A program made the position numbers and the translations under genes. Below the pieces are notes generated by a model. The model made no database searches. It was not told the DNA's origin and saw only the letters and a program-made list of their open reading frames with translations. This document shows positions 17,447 to 25,913 of a stretch of 64,000 nt of DNA, in pieces; within the stretch, counting starts at the first letter, position 1, and each line of letters starts with the position of its first letter. The DNA is taken from NCBI GenBank assembly GCA_024235875.1, contig JACKLP010000001.1, forward strand, positions 186,001 through 250,000. The letters run 5' to 3'. This stretch comes from Burkholderiaceae bacterium (GTDB taxonomy: Bacteria; Pseudomonadota; Gammaproteobacteria; Burkholderiales; Burkholderiaceae_E).

Positions 17447-18445
17447 GTGACTGGACCGGCCGCGGCACAATGGGGGCCCGCACGGGAAATCGATCCATTG
17501 CGCATGCCGCCGCCGAGCCCGCCCCACCCCGATGCCACCGACCCCGTCGCCTGGGCGAGCGAGCGCCTGGGCAGCTTCCTGGACGATCACCGTCGAGTCC
17601 TGGTGCTGACCGGCGCTGGTTGCAGCACCGATGCAGGTATCCCCGACTATCGGGATCGTGACGGGCTCTGGAAACGGCCGGAGCCGATGCGCTATCAGGT
17701 ATTCGTGGCGGACGCTGCGGCGCGTCAGCGCTACTGGGCCCGTAGCATGGCCGGTTGGCTAGGGTTCGCGAACGCACGCCCCACGACCAGTCATGCCTCA
17801 TTGGCATCGCTGGAACGCGCGGCTTGCATCGACTCGATCGTCACACAGAACGTGGACGGCCTGCATGGCCTGGCCGGCAGCCGGGAAGTGATCGATCTGC
17901 ACGGGCGTCTTGATCGCGTGACCTGTCTTTGCTGCGGCGCTCGCGAAGCGCGCATCGCTTTCCAGGAACGCCTCATCGGGGCGAATCCCGCATGGCACGA
18001 CGTGGAGGCGACGGCTGCGCCGGACGGGGACGCCGATCTGGACGTGACGGATTTCTCGGGATTCCGGGTTCCGGCTTGCCAGGCCTGTGGCGGCATCCTG
18101 AAGCCCGACGTGGTCTTTTTCGGTGAGACCGTGCCCGCAGATCGCATTGCGGCGGTGATGAAGAGGCTGGAGTCGGCCGACGCAATGCTCGTCGTCGGCA
18201 GTTCGCTGATGGTGCATTCGGGATACCGCTATGCGCGTTGGGCGGCCGAGTCCGGGCGGCCGGTCGCCGCACTCAACCTGGGGCGCACGCGCGCCGACCC
18301 GCTTCTCACGCTCAAGCTCGACGCCCCCTGTGCGCCCGTGCTCGCCGCCGTGGCCGCCGGCGTCCGGCGGTCTCAGCGCTTGGCACGCCGTCTGGCACCA
18401 ACCGCCTTGGGCGGCAGCGCAGACGCGAACGCCCACCCTAGCTGA
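17447..18445 (+). CDS. Sir2-family NAD-dependent protein deacylase (SIRT4-like)
   Basis: 332 residues from GTG 17447; an ATG at 17504 would remove 19 residues and is equally possible. All sirtuin elements are present: VLTGAGCSTDAGIPDYRD for NAD binding, TQNVDGLH, catalytic His152 in DLHGRLD, and a zinc knuckle Cys160-x2-Cys163 / Cys211-x2-Cys214. VVGSSLMVHSGYRY and LNLGRTRADPLL close the fold. GAGCSTDAGIPDYR resembles class II (SIRT4-like) enzymes. It removes acyl groups from lysines in the cytoplasm, giving O-acyl-ADP-ribose. Its end overlaps the convergent TfoX gene by 73 bases. Confidence 0.88.
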   Translation: MTGPAAAQWGPAREIDPLRMPPPSPPHPDATDPVAWASERLGSFLDDHRRVLVLTGAGCSTDAGIPDYRDRDGLWKRPEPMRYQVFVADAAARQRYWARSMAGWLGFANARPTTSHASLASLERAACIDSIVTQNVDGLHGLAGSREVIDLHGRLDRVTCLCCGAREARIAFQERLIGANPAWHDVEATAAPDGDADLDVTDFSGFRVPACQACGGILKPDVVFFGETVPADRIAAVMKRLESADAMLVVGSSLMVHSGYRYARWAAESGRPVAALNLGRTRADPLLTLKLDAPCAPVLAAVAAGVRRSQRLARRLAPTALGGSADANAHPS

Positions 18446-18732
18446 AGCCACCACGCCAGGCTATCGTCTTCGGCGAAACCCTCGGGAGCAACCGTTACCC
18501 AGCCCGACATCGGCCGGCCCGTGACATCGAAAGGCGCGACATTCGGTCGTGCAAGGCAAGCGGCGTAGTCAGAAGGCCCGCAACGCACGATCAATCGGTC
18601 ATGCCAGATCCCATAGGCTATGTTCCCGTTGGCCAGGTAAACCACGCCGCCGAACATGGCCTTGCGAGCCCGCCCCGGGAAGGGTTCCACGATCTCTTCG
18701 ATCCGATGCGCGAGGCCGGTGTCATAGGCCAT
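18373..18732 (-). CDS. TfoX/Sxy N-terminal domain protein
   Basis: 119 residues from ATG 18732, an initiation site typical of single-domain TfoX_N proteins (MAYDTGLAHRIEEIVEPF). KAMFGGVVYLANGNIAYGI and LIVRCGPSDY match the domain. Full-length Sxy/TfoX regulates competence with CRP, but stand-alone TfoX_N proteins are uncharacterised. It is the last gene of a pobA-peptidase-TfoX operon, overlapping the peptidase gene by 11 bases. Its 3' end is antisense to the sirtuin 3' end. The C terminus is basic (GARRRAKR). Confidence 0.8.
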   Translation of the reverse strand: MAYDTGLAHRIEEIVEPFPGRARKAMFGGVVYLANGNIAYGIWHDRLIVRCGPSDYAACLARPNVAPFDVTGRPMSGWVTVAPEGFAEDDSLAWWLQLGWAFASALPPKAVGARRRAKR

Positions 18733-19750
18733 TTCTGCCCCCACTCGCGGGTCTCCGCCCGAATTCGGACGCGGCGGGCAGTACGGGCAACCCGGGCTCG
18801 TCGAGGGCGCCAGCCGCCAGGACGGCGCGCACGACGGCGCGGGCAACCGAGTCCGCCGCCATTTCGCCGAGCACGGTCATGTCGCCGGCTTCGCCGGCAT
18901 GCCCGGTCGCGAGCGCGAAGACGGTGTCGCCGTCGAGCATCGTGTGAACGGGGTCGATGGAGCGGGCCAGGCCATCGTGCGCCATTTGCGCCAGCTTCAT
19001 GGCTTGCGCCTTGCTCAGCCGGGCATCGGTGGCCACGCAACCGATGGTCGTGGCGGCCCCCGGCGCCAACTCGATCGTATCGCCGGCCTCGAGCAACGCA
19101 CGCCGGGTACTCGCGATCGCGCGGCCGTCGGGCGAGCGCAACCCGGCGATGACGCGGCCATTGCCCGGGTCCACGACATCACCGACCGCATTGACCGCGA
19201 TCATCGCCCCCACGGTGAGCCCACCGACGCGAATGGATGCCGTACCGATGCCGCCCCGCATCGCACGGTCCATGCCGAACAGCTTGCCGACGCTGGCGCC
19301 AGCACCGGCGCCAACGGATCCCTGCGACGGCGGATCGGCACTCGCGGCCTCGCAGGCGGCCCAACCGGCGTTGGCATCCGGTCGAATGCGGTGATCGCCG
19401 ACGGCCAAGTCGAACAAGATGGCGGCCGGTACGATGGGCACGCGCGCCGGACCGACGGCCAATCCGACGCCCCTGGCCTCCAGCCAGCGCATCACGCCCG
19501 ACGCGGCGTCGAGTCCAAAGGCACTGCCGCCGGCCAGCACCAGCGCATGGATTCGCTCGACGAGATTCTGCGGCGCCAACAATTCGGTCTCGCGCGTGCC
19601 CGGCGCTGCCCCGCGGACGTCGACGCCTGCGACAGCGCCTGGCCCGTCGCACAGGATGACCGAGCAGCCGGTGGGGCGACGCGGGTCGGTGAAATGTCCG
19701 ACCCGCAAGCCGGCGACATCGGTGATCGCGTCGGATCCGAACGGCGCCAT
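18722..19750 (-). CDS. P1/S58-family peptidase (DmpA/NylC-like N-terminal nucleophile hydrolase)
   Basis: 342 residues from ATG 19750, whose A is the last base of the pobA stop (TGATG). The family hallmarks are in order: DVAGLRVGHFTD, ALVLAGGSAFGLDAASGVM, GSVGAGAGASVGKLFGMD, GGIGTASI, VGAMIAVNAVGDVVDP, and the nucleophile region ATTIGCVATDARLSKAQAM, then MAHDGLARSIDP. Such enzymes self-cleave into two chains and act as aminopeptidases or amidases. In NylC the cleavage is Asn-Thr; here residue 233 before Thr234 is Ala, which may alter processing. Natural substrate unknown. Confidence 0.83.
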   Translation of the reverse strand: MAPFGSDAITDVAGLRVGHFTDPRRPTGCSVILCDGPGAVAGVDVRGAAPGTRETELLAPQNLVERIHALVLAGGSAFGLDAASGVMRWLEARGVGLAVGPARVPIVPAAILFDLAVGDHRIRPDANAGWAACEAASADPPSQGSVGAGAGASVGKLFGMDRAMRGGIGTASIRVGGLTVGAMIAVNAVGDVVDPGNGRVIAGLRSPDGRAIASTRRALLEAGDTIELAPGAATTIGCVATDARLSKAQAMKLAQMAHDGLARSIDPVHTMLDGDTVFALATGHAGEAGDMTVLGEMAADSVARAVVRAVLAAGALDEPGLPVLPAASEFGRRPASGGRNGL

Positions 19751-20925
19751 CAGAACGGCAGGCCCACATAGTTTTCGGCCAAGGCGGTGGCGGCCGCCCG
19801 AGAGCCGGTCAGGTAGTCCAGCTCGGCCTCCTGCATCTTGCGGGCGAAATCGCCGCCGTCGGGAAACCGGTGCAGCAGCGAAGTCATCCACCAGGAGAAG
19901 CGCTCGGCCTTCCAGATTCGCGACAGACAGCGCGCGGAATAGCGATCGATCTCGGCCATCGAGCCAGCACTGGCATAGTGGTCGATCAGCGCCGAACTCA
20001 GGTAGTGGACATCACTGGCCGCGAGGTTCAGCCCCTTGGCCCCGGTCGGGGGAACGATATGCGCGGCATCGCCGGCCAGCAGCAGACGACCGAAGCGCAT
20101 CGGCTCCGCAACGAAGCTGCGCAGCGGGGCAATGCTCTTCTCGATCGATGGGCCGGTGACGAGCGCCTCGGCCGCCGCCGGATCCAGGCGGGAACGAATC
20201 TCGTCCCAGAAACGATCGTCCGGCCAGGCCTCGATGCGCTCGTCGAGTGCGCACTGGACGTAGTAGCGGCTGCGGGTTCGCGAGCGCATGCTGCACAGTG
20301 CGAATCCGCGCTCATGATTGACGTAGATCAGTTCGTCCGAAACCGGTGGCGTCTCCGAGAGCACGCCCAGCCAGCCGAACGGATAGACACGTTCGAAGTT
20401 CCGGATCGCGCCGGCCGGCACGCTTTGGCGCGTCACGCCGTGATAGCCGTCGCAACCCGCGATGAAGTCGCACCGGACCATGTGCTCGAGGCCGTCGCGC
20501 ACATATCGCACCGAGGGCGCGTCCCCATCGAAGTCATGCACACTGACTTCATCGGCCTCGTAGACGGTCATCGCACCGGCCGCGGCGCGTGCATCCATCA
20601 GATCGCGAGTCACCTCGGTCTGACCGTAAACCGTCACCCGCTTGCCATCGGTCAGCCCGGCCAGATCGATACGATGCCGCTCGCCGAGAAAGCACAACTC
20701 GATGCCGTCGTGTACGAGCCCCTCGCGGTGCAACCTCGACGCAACGCCCGCACGCTCGAGCAATTCGACGCTACCTTGTTCGAGCACGCCGGCACGAATA
20801 CGGCCGAGCACGTACTGCGCGCTACGCTGCTCTAGGATGATCGTCTCGATCCCGGCCAGATGAAGCAGCTGCCCCAAGAGCAGACCCGAAGGGCCTGCGC
20901 CGATGATTGCAACCTGCACTCTCAT
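19750..20925 (-). CDS. pobA: 4-hydroxybenzoate 3-monooxygenase
   Basis: 391 residues from ATG 20925; an upstream ATG at 20955 adds ten residues before the FAD strand. It hydroxylates 4-hydroxybenzoate to protocatechuate using FAD, NAD(P)H and O2. The GAGPSG dinucleotide loop is at residues 8-13; QRSAQYVLGRIRAGVLEQGS, VYGQTEVTRDLMDARAAAG and GDAAHIVPPTGAKGLNLA match PobA throughout, and the length matches the ~394-residue enzyme. Usual partners (PobR regulator, protocatechuate dioxygenase) are missing nearby. It heads a coupled operon with the P1 peptidase and TfoX genes. Confidence 0.92.
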   Translation of the reverse strand: MRVQVAIIGAGPSGLLLGQLLHLAGIETIILEQRSAQYVLGRIRAGVLEQGSVELLERAGVASRLHREGLVHDGIELCFLGERHRIDLAGLTDGKRVTVYGQTEVTRDLMDARAAAGAMTVYEADEVSVHDFDGDAPSVRYVRDGLEHMVRCDFIAGCDGYHGVTRQSVPAGAIRNFERVYPFGWLGVLSETPPVSDELIYVNHERGFALCSMRSRTRSRYYVQCALDERIEAWPDDRFWDEIRSRLDPAAAEALVTGPSIEKSIAPLRSFVAEPMRFGRLLLAGDAAHIVPPTGAKGLNLAASDVHYLSSALIDHYASAGSMAEIDRYSARCLSRIWKAERFSWWMTSLLHRFPDGGDFARKMQEAELDYLTGSRAAATALAENYVGLPF

Positions 20926-21130
20926 GCGGGTTCCGCCAGCCTTCGACATTTCCACCCCTTCCTTGCCAGCCGATGATTGATCGATGTCAGGTTAACGCAA
21001 ATGGGTTGTCGCAACACGACGCAAACCGTTGTACCGCGGCGCCCAAGCCCCCGAGTCGGGATCGCCGAGATGCGCGCGGCCGGGTTTTCGTCTAAGCTAG
21101 TTTCCCCAGGGAGCTAGGAGACCAGCCACC

Positions 21131-21475
21131 ATGACTCGAAAAAAGGTCATGTGGACGCTTTTCTGGATCGGCATGCTCGGTTCGAACGCTATCGGCCAGG
21201 GCCCCGGTCCGGGTAAGGGTGCCGAGATCTTCAAGGGTGCCGACCTGGCCGTCGGCGCACAGTTGATCAACGAGCACATGTGCACCGCCTGCCACATTCG
21301 CAAGGTCGGCGGGGACGGTTCGTCGATCTATCGGCCGAAGGGCCGTATCAGCACCGCGGGGTTCCTGCGCGGCATGGTCGAGCAGTGCAACACCGAGCTC
21401 AATCTCCAGTTGTTTCCCGACGAAGTGACGGCCGTGGCGGCGGTACTCAATCGCGACCACTATCGCTTCGACTGA
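21131..21475 (+). CDS. Small exported c-type-cytochrome-like protein
   Basis: 114 residues from ATG 21131 with GGGAGCTAGGAG upstream. An N-terminal hydrophobic segment (VMWTLFWIGMLGSNAIG) looks like a signal peptide. One CTACH motif provides a CxxCH haem attachment site near residue 52, preceded by INEHM, which is typical of class I cytochromes. A Met in GFLRGMVEQC could be the sixth ligand. The C terminus (LQLFPDEVTAVAAVLNRDHY) resembles the last helix of such domains. It lies 28 bp before mnmC on the same strand. Electron partner unknown. Confidence 0.65.
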   Translation: MTRKKVMWTLFWIGMLGSNAIGQGPGPGKGAEIFKGADLAVGAQLINEHMCTACHIRKVGGDGSSIYRPKGRISTAGFLRGMVEQCNTELNLQLFPDEVTAVAAVLNRDHYRFD

Positions 21476-21503
21476 TCCGCTTCGTTCGATCGGCGGCGAT
21501 GCC

Positions 21504-23468
21504 ATGAGCGCGCCGCTCGAAGCCGCGGCGATCTCCTTCGACACCGACGGCCACCCGGTCGACCTGCGCTACCGAGACATCTACAAGAGCCGTCACGGTG
21601 GCTTCATCGAAGCCGAGCGCGTCTTCGTCGAAGGCGCAATGCTCGAAACCCGATGGCGCGAAGCCGATCCTGCTTCGGTGTTCACCGTGCTCGAGTTGGG
21701 CTTCGGCCTGGGCGTCAACTTCCTTGCGAGCGTGCGCCGCTGGCGGCAGGCAGAGTCACGCCCTCGCCGCCTGGCCTACGTCGCGATCGAAGCGCACCCG
21801 GCGCAGCCCCCGGCTCTCGTCGATGCCTTGCGCGTGATGGGCGCATCGCCCGACGAAATCTCCGAGATCTCGAGCATCTGGCCGATCCGGCTGCCCGGCC
21901 TGCATCGACTCGCATTTGCCGACGACATCGAGTTGTTGCTCGCCTTCGGAGATGCCAGCGAAATGCTGCAGCGACTCTCGCTGGCCGCGGACGCGGTCTA
22001 TCTGGACGGGTTTTCTCCGGCGCGCAATCCGGCGATGTGGTCGGCGCACCTGATGCGCGGCATCGCGCGCCGCTGCCGGCTCGGCGCCACCCTGGCCACG
22101 TACTCGAGTGCCTCGGCGGTTCGTGCCGCCCTGACCGGTGCGGGCTTCGACGTCAGTCGTGCCGAGGGCGTCGGCAAGAAACGGGAAAGCACCCGCGCGG
22201 TCTATGCGCCTCGCTATCGGACCTTCGCGCCGCCCGCACCGGCGCCGCGCTGGCCCGATCGTGACGCCATCGTGATCGGCGCCGGCCTCGCGGGGGCGGC
22301 TGTTGCCGCCCGGCTGGCGCGCGATGGTTGGCAGGTGACGGTGCTGGAACGAGCGGCCGAGCCGGCGACCGGCGGATCCGGTCAGCCGGCCGCCAGCAGC
22401 CATGTTCCGGTCACGCCCGACGACAATCGGGCAGCGCGCCTGACCCGTGCCGCCTTGATCCAGTGCAATGAATGGGTGCCCGAGCATCTTCGACTCGGCC
22501 AGGGCAAGTTAATGCTGGCCGCGACCGAAACCGACTGGCAGCGCCAGCAAGAATGCCTTGCGCGGGTTCGCCTGCCGACCGAGTTCGCCCGCATGGTCGA
22601 TGCCGATGAAGCATCCCGGATCGCGGGCATCTCGCTCCAACGAGGGGGCATGTGGCTGCCATTGGGCTTTTCGGCTTCGCCGGTCGCGCTCGTTCGACAC
22701 TGGCTCGGTTCGACCGGGATCCTCTTGCGATGCTCGAGCCCCGTCGAGTCGCTGGTACGGACGGACGCCGGGCGATGGCAGGCGCGCGGCGAAGGGGCGC
22801 GCTCGATCGCCGAGGCCTCGGTCGTGGTCCTGGCCAACGCCGGCGACGCGCTGCGTCTCGGCCGGCTCACGTCGATCGAGTTACGCTGCCTGAGAGGCCA
22901 AAGCACGTTGCTTCGCTGGCCGCACCGTGGCGCGCTCGACTGCGCGATCGGCGGCGACGCCTACGCCTGTCCAATGAACGGCGCCGACTTGCTGATCGGA
23001 TCGACATACGCGGACGATACCGACGAGCGCCCACGCCGGGATGACGACCGAAGCAACCTGCGCCGGTTCGCGCGAACCCTCGGCATGGATCCCGAGCCGC
23101 CGTCGTCGCTGGCTCGTAGTGGCGTCGTCGGATTCCGCTGGTCGGCGCGTGATCGCATGCCGCTGATCGGCGCCGTCCCCGACGAAGCCATGGCGTTCTC
23201 TCGGGCCGCGGCCTTGCGCCGCAACGAGCGACTGCCGCTGCCGCGTCGCCCGGGTCTCTACTGTACGGTCGGGCATGGATCCCGCGGACTGATCGCAGCG
23301 CCGCTGGCGGCGGCGATCATCGCTGCGCAGCTCGATGGCGGGCCCGCACCGATCGAGGCCGACCTGCTCGAATCCGTCGACCCGGCCCGCTTTCTGCGCC
23401 GCGTGCTGCGTCGCCGGGACCCGTTGGCCACGTTCGCGACGCCAGGTGCATTCGCTCCGATAAACTAG
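21504..23468 (+). CDS. mnmC: Bifunctional tRNA mnm5s2U34 biosynthesis protein MnmC
   Basis: 654 residues, the length expected for the fused enzyme. The N-terminal methyltransferase (MnmC2, ~1-240) has VLELGFGLGVNFLASV for SAM binding and YLDGFSPARNPAMW with the catalytic Asp. The C-terminal FAD oxidase (MnmC1, ~250-654) opens with VIGAGLAGAAVAARLARDGW and ends with a DAO-type GSRGLIAAPLAA segment. It converts cmnm5s2U34 to nm5s2U34 and then to mnm5s2U34 in tRNAs for Lys, Glu and Gln. It follows the cytochrome-like gene closely and may share its transcript. Confidence 0.93.
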   Translation: MSAPLEAAAISFDTDGHPVDLRYRDIYKSRHGGFIEAERVFVEGAMLETRWREADPASVFTVLELGFGLGVNFLASVRRWRQAESRPRRLAYVAIEAHPAQPPALVDALRVMGASPDEISEISSIWPIRLPGLHRLAFADDIELLLAFGDASEMLQRLSLAADAVYLDGFSPARNPAMWSAHLMRGIARRCRLGATLATYSSASAVRAALTGAGFDVSRAEGVGKKRESTRAVYAPRYRTFAPPAPAPRWPDRDAIVIGAGLAGAAVAARLARDGWQVTVLERAAEPATGGSGQPAASSHVPVTPDDNRAARLTRAALIQCNEWVPEHLRLGQGKLMLAATETDWQRQQECLARVRLPTEFARMVDADEASRIAGISLQRGGMWLPLGFSASPVALVRHWLGSTGILLRCSSPVESLVRTDAGRWQARGEGARSIAEASVVVLANAGDALRLGRLTSIELRCLRGQSTLLRWPHRGALDCAIGGDAYACPMNGADLLIGSTYADDTDERPRRDDDRSNLRRFARTLGMDPEPPSSLARSGVVGFRWSARDRMPLIGAVPDEAMAFSRAAALRRNERLPLPRRPGLYCTVGHGSRGLIAAPLAAAIIAAQLDGGPAPIEADLLESVDPARFLRRVLRRRDPLATFATPGAFAPIN

Positions 23469-23557
23469 CGTCCCTCCCCGTTCCCACGGCATCGTCGCGC
23501 GCGACACGCCAGCCGGCGATGGCCCCCATCGATCCACCCTCACGGCAACGAAGACAC

Positions 23558-23926
23558 ATGTCCAAGAAGAAAGTCGACTACGACTGCATGCAATGTCCGG
23601 GCTATTGCTGCTCGTACCCGCGCATCGAGGTCACCGACAAGGACCTCAAGCGCCTTGCCCGACATTTCGACCTGGACCTCGCAATCGCCGAGAAGCGATT
23701 CACGCGATGGTACGAGAAGGACGAACGCATCCTGCGCCATCAGAAGGACGAGATCTATGGCGAGATCTGTCGCTTCTTCGATACCGACGCGCGCTGCTGC
23801 ACCATCTACGCGGCCAGGCCCAGTGTCTGCCGCGACTACCCGAACGGTCGCAAGTGCGGCTACTACACTTTCATCAAGTTCGAGCGAAAGCATCAGGACG
23901 ACCCGGATTTCATTCCATCGGCCTGA
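23558..23926 (+). CDS. YkgJ-family cysteine-cluster protein
   Basis: 122 residues from ATG 23558. The sequence carries CMQCPGYCCS at the N terminus and CCTIYAARPSVCRDYP further on, the cysteine pattern of the YkgJ (CxxCxxxCC) family, thought to bind zinc or an Fe-S centre. Function is unproven. A second Cys-rich stretch, GRKCGYY, and a basic C terminus follow. It lies 28 bp before purT on the same strand and 90 bp after mnmC. Confidence 0.85.
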   Translation: MSKKKVDYDCMQCPGYCCSYPRIEVTDKDLKRLARHFDLDLAIAEKRFTRWYEKDERILRHQKDEIYGEICRFFDTDARCCTIYAARPSVCRDYPNGRKCGYYTFIKFERKHQDDPDFIPSA

Positions 23927-23953
23927 ACGATTCGTCCACTTCGGAGACCCGAC

Positions 23954-25180
23954 GTGAGCAAGCCCCCCGTGCTCGGAACACCGCTTTCGCCGTCCGCGAC
24001 CCGCGTCATGTTGCTGGGTGCCGGTGAACTGGGAAAGGAAGTCATCATCGCGTTGCAGCGGCTTGGTGTCGAAGTCATTGCCGTCGATCGCTATCCGGAC
24101 GCACCAGGGCAGCAGGTCGCTCACCGCGCCCATGTCATCGACATGACCGACGGCGCAGCGCTGCGCGAGCTCATCGACCTCGAGAAACCCGATCTCGTGG
24201 TACCCGAGATCGAAGCGATCGCGACGCCGACGCTCGTCGAACTCGAGCGCGACCAGCGCCTGCACGTGATCCCGACTGCGCGCGCAGCCTGGTTGACCAT
24301 GAACCGGGAAGGTATCCGGCGCCTGGCAGCCGAGGAGCTCGGTCTGCGCACCTCGGACTACCGCTTCGCCAGCAGCCTCGAGGAACTTCGTCTCGCCGTC
24401 GAAGGCAATGACTCTCCGATCGGCTATCCCTGCATCGTCAAGCCGGTGATGTCGTCGTCGGGCAAGGGGCAAAGCAAGGTCGATGCCCCTGAAGCGCTTC
24501 AGGATGCCTGGTCCTATGCGGGCAGCGGGGGTCGCGTCGACGCGGGCCGCGTCATCGTCGAAGGGATGGTCGACTTCGACTACGAGATCACCTTGCTCAC
24601 CGTGCGCTCGCGCAATGCCGGCGGTGAGATCGTCACGACGTTTTGCGAACCGATCGGTCATCGCCAGGTATCCGGAGACTACGTCGAGAGCTGGCAACCT
24701 CAGCCGATGTCGGCAACGGCGCTCGCTGGCGCGCGCGACATGGCAGCCCGAATCACCGATGCGCTCGGCGGCACCGGCATCTTCGGGGTGGAGTTATTCG
24801 TGCGAGGCGACGAGGTCTGGTTCTCGGAAGTCAGCCCGCGCCCGCACGATACCGGCATGGTCACGATGGCGACGCAACACCAGTCGGAGTTCGAGCTCCA
24901 TGCGCGCGCCATACTCGGTCTTCCCGTCGATGCCTCGTTGCGAAATCCCGGCGCCAGCGCGGTGATCTACGGCGGCATGGCGGAGCGCGGCATCGTCTTC
25001 GAAGGCGTCGCCGATGCCTTGTCGGTGCCGGATACCGACTTGCGCCTGTTCGGCAAGCCCGAATCATTCGAACGGCGCCGAATGGGCGTTGCACTTGCGC
25101 GTGGCAAGGATATCGCTCAGGCGCGCGAACGCGCTGCCGAGGCCGCAGGCCGTGTTCGCCCGCGACGCCCAGGCGCCTGA
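23954..25180 (+). CDS. purT: Formate-dependent phosphoribosylglycinamide formyltransferase (GAR transformylase 2)
   Basis: 408 residues from GTG 23954, supported by GGAG upstream. An ATP-grasp enzyme that adds formate to GAR in de novo purine synthesis. The preATP-grasp strand RVMLLGAGELGKEVIIALQR is followed by IVKPVMSSSGKGQSKV in the ATP-grasp lobe and by LFVRGDEVWFSEVSPRPHDT with metal and phosphate ligands. SEFELHARAILGLP and GGMAERGIVFEG complete the family pattern. purL lies 7 kb downstream on the other strand. The gene ends just before the TTAA boxes of the two-component operon. Confidence 0.93.
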   Translation: MSKPPVLGTPLSPSATRVMLLGAGELGKEVIIALQRLGVEVIAVDRYPDAPGQQVAHRAHVIDMTDGAALRELIDLEKPDLVVPEIEAIATPTLVELERDQRLHVIPTARAAWLTMNREGIRRLAAEELGLRTSDYRFASSLEELRLAVEGNDSPIGYPCIVKPVMSSSGKGQSKVDAPEALQDAWSYAGSGGRVDAGRVIVEGMVDFDYEITLLTVRSRNAGGEIVTTFCEPIGHRQVSGDYVESWQPQPMSATALAGARDMAARITDALGGTGIFGVELFVRGDEVWFSEVSPRPHDTGMVTMATQHQSEFELHARAILGLPVDASLRNPGASAVIYGGMAERGIVFEGVADALSVPDTDLRLFGKPESFERRRMGVALARGKDIAQARERAAEAAGRVRPRRPGA

Positions 25181-25197
25181 ACCGGGGACGAACCAGC

Positions 25198-25214
25198 CTT
25201 AAGCCGCGCCTAAG
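25198..25214 (+). promoter_or_regulatory. PmrA/QseB-like direct-repeat box before the response regulator
   Basis: CTTAAG at 25198 and CCTAAG at 25209, an 11 bp repeat period (CTTAAGCCGCGCCTAAG). A -10-like CATACT (25236-25241) begins 21 bp after the second half-site, the spacing expected when the regulator sits next to the -35. If that -10 is used, transcription would begin at or near the ATG at 25248. Confidence 0.65.
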
Positions 25215-25247
25215 CGCGCAGCATGCGGGCACGGGCATACTTCAGCC

Positions 25248-25913
25248 ATGCGAATCCTCCTCGTCGAAGATGATCGAATGATCGGCGAGTCGGTCCGGGC
25301 GGGACTGCGTCGCGACGGTTTCGCGCTCGACTGGGTGCGGGATGGCGAAACCGCCCGTTCGGCCCTCGAGAGCGAGCACTATGACGCGATGCTGCTCGAC
25401 CTTGGCCTGCCGCGTCTCGACGGGCTGAGCCTGCTGCGCGAATTGCGAGGCAGCCAGGAGCCTCGTGCCTCGCTGCCCGTGCTCGTCATCACGGCGCGCG
25501 ACTCGATCTCGGACCGGGTCGGCGGACTCGACGCCGGCGCAGACGACTACCTGGTCAAGCCCTTCGATTTCGAGGAACTCGCGGCCCGCCTTCGCGCCCT
25601 GCTGCGGCGCCACGCCGGGCGCACCGAGTCCTTGATCGAGTTCGGCGGGCTCCAGTACGACACGGCCGCCCGCACGCTTCGCATCGAGGGTGAGCCGGTC
25701 GTCCTGTCGGCACGCGAGTTGACGATCCTGGAGGCCCTGATGGACCGGCCGGGTGCGGTTCTCTCGAAACAGCAGCTCGAGGATCGGGTCTACGGCTGGA
25801 GCGAGCAGGTCGGCAGCAACGCGATCGAGGTCCACATCCATGCGCTTCGCAAGAAGATCGGCGCCTCGAGGATCCGGACCGTGCGCGGTGTCGGCTACAT
25901 GTTGGTAGGCTGA
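25248..25913 (+). CDS. OmpR-family response regulator (QseB/PmrA/TctD-like)
   Basis: 221 residues. The receiver domain (1-115) has acidic pocket ED at 8-9, phospho-acceptor Asp51 in MLLDLGLPRLDG and Lys104 in VKPFDF. A winged-helix DNA-binding domain follows (~128-218: LSARELTILEALMDRPGAVL, then SNAIEVHIHALRKKIG, ending RTVRGVGYML). The gene overlaps the sensor kinase by one base (TGATG), so the two are co-translated. A CTTAAG-N5-CCTAAG box precedes it, which argues for autoregulation. The environmental signal is not evident from the sequence. Confidence 0.9.
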   Translation: MRILLVEDDRMIGESVRAGLRRDGFALDWVRDGETARSALESEHYDAMLLDLGLPRLDGLSLLRELRGSQEPRASLPVLVITARDSISDRVGGLDAGADDYLVKPFDFEELAARLRALLRRHAGRTESLIEFGGLQYDTAARTLRIEGEPVVLSARELTILEALMDRPGAVLSKQQLEDRVYGWSEQVGSNAIEVHIHALRKKIGASRIRTVRGVGYMLVG

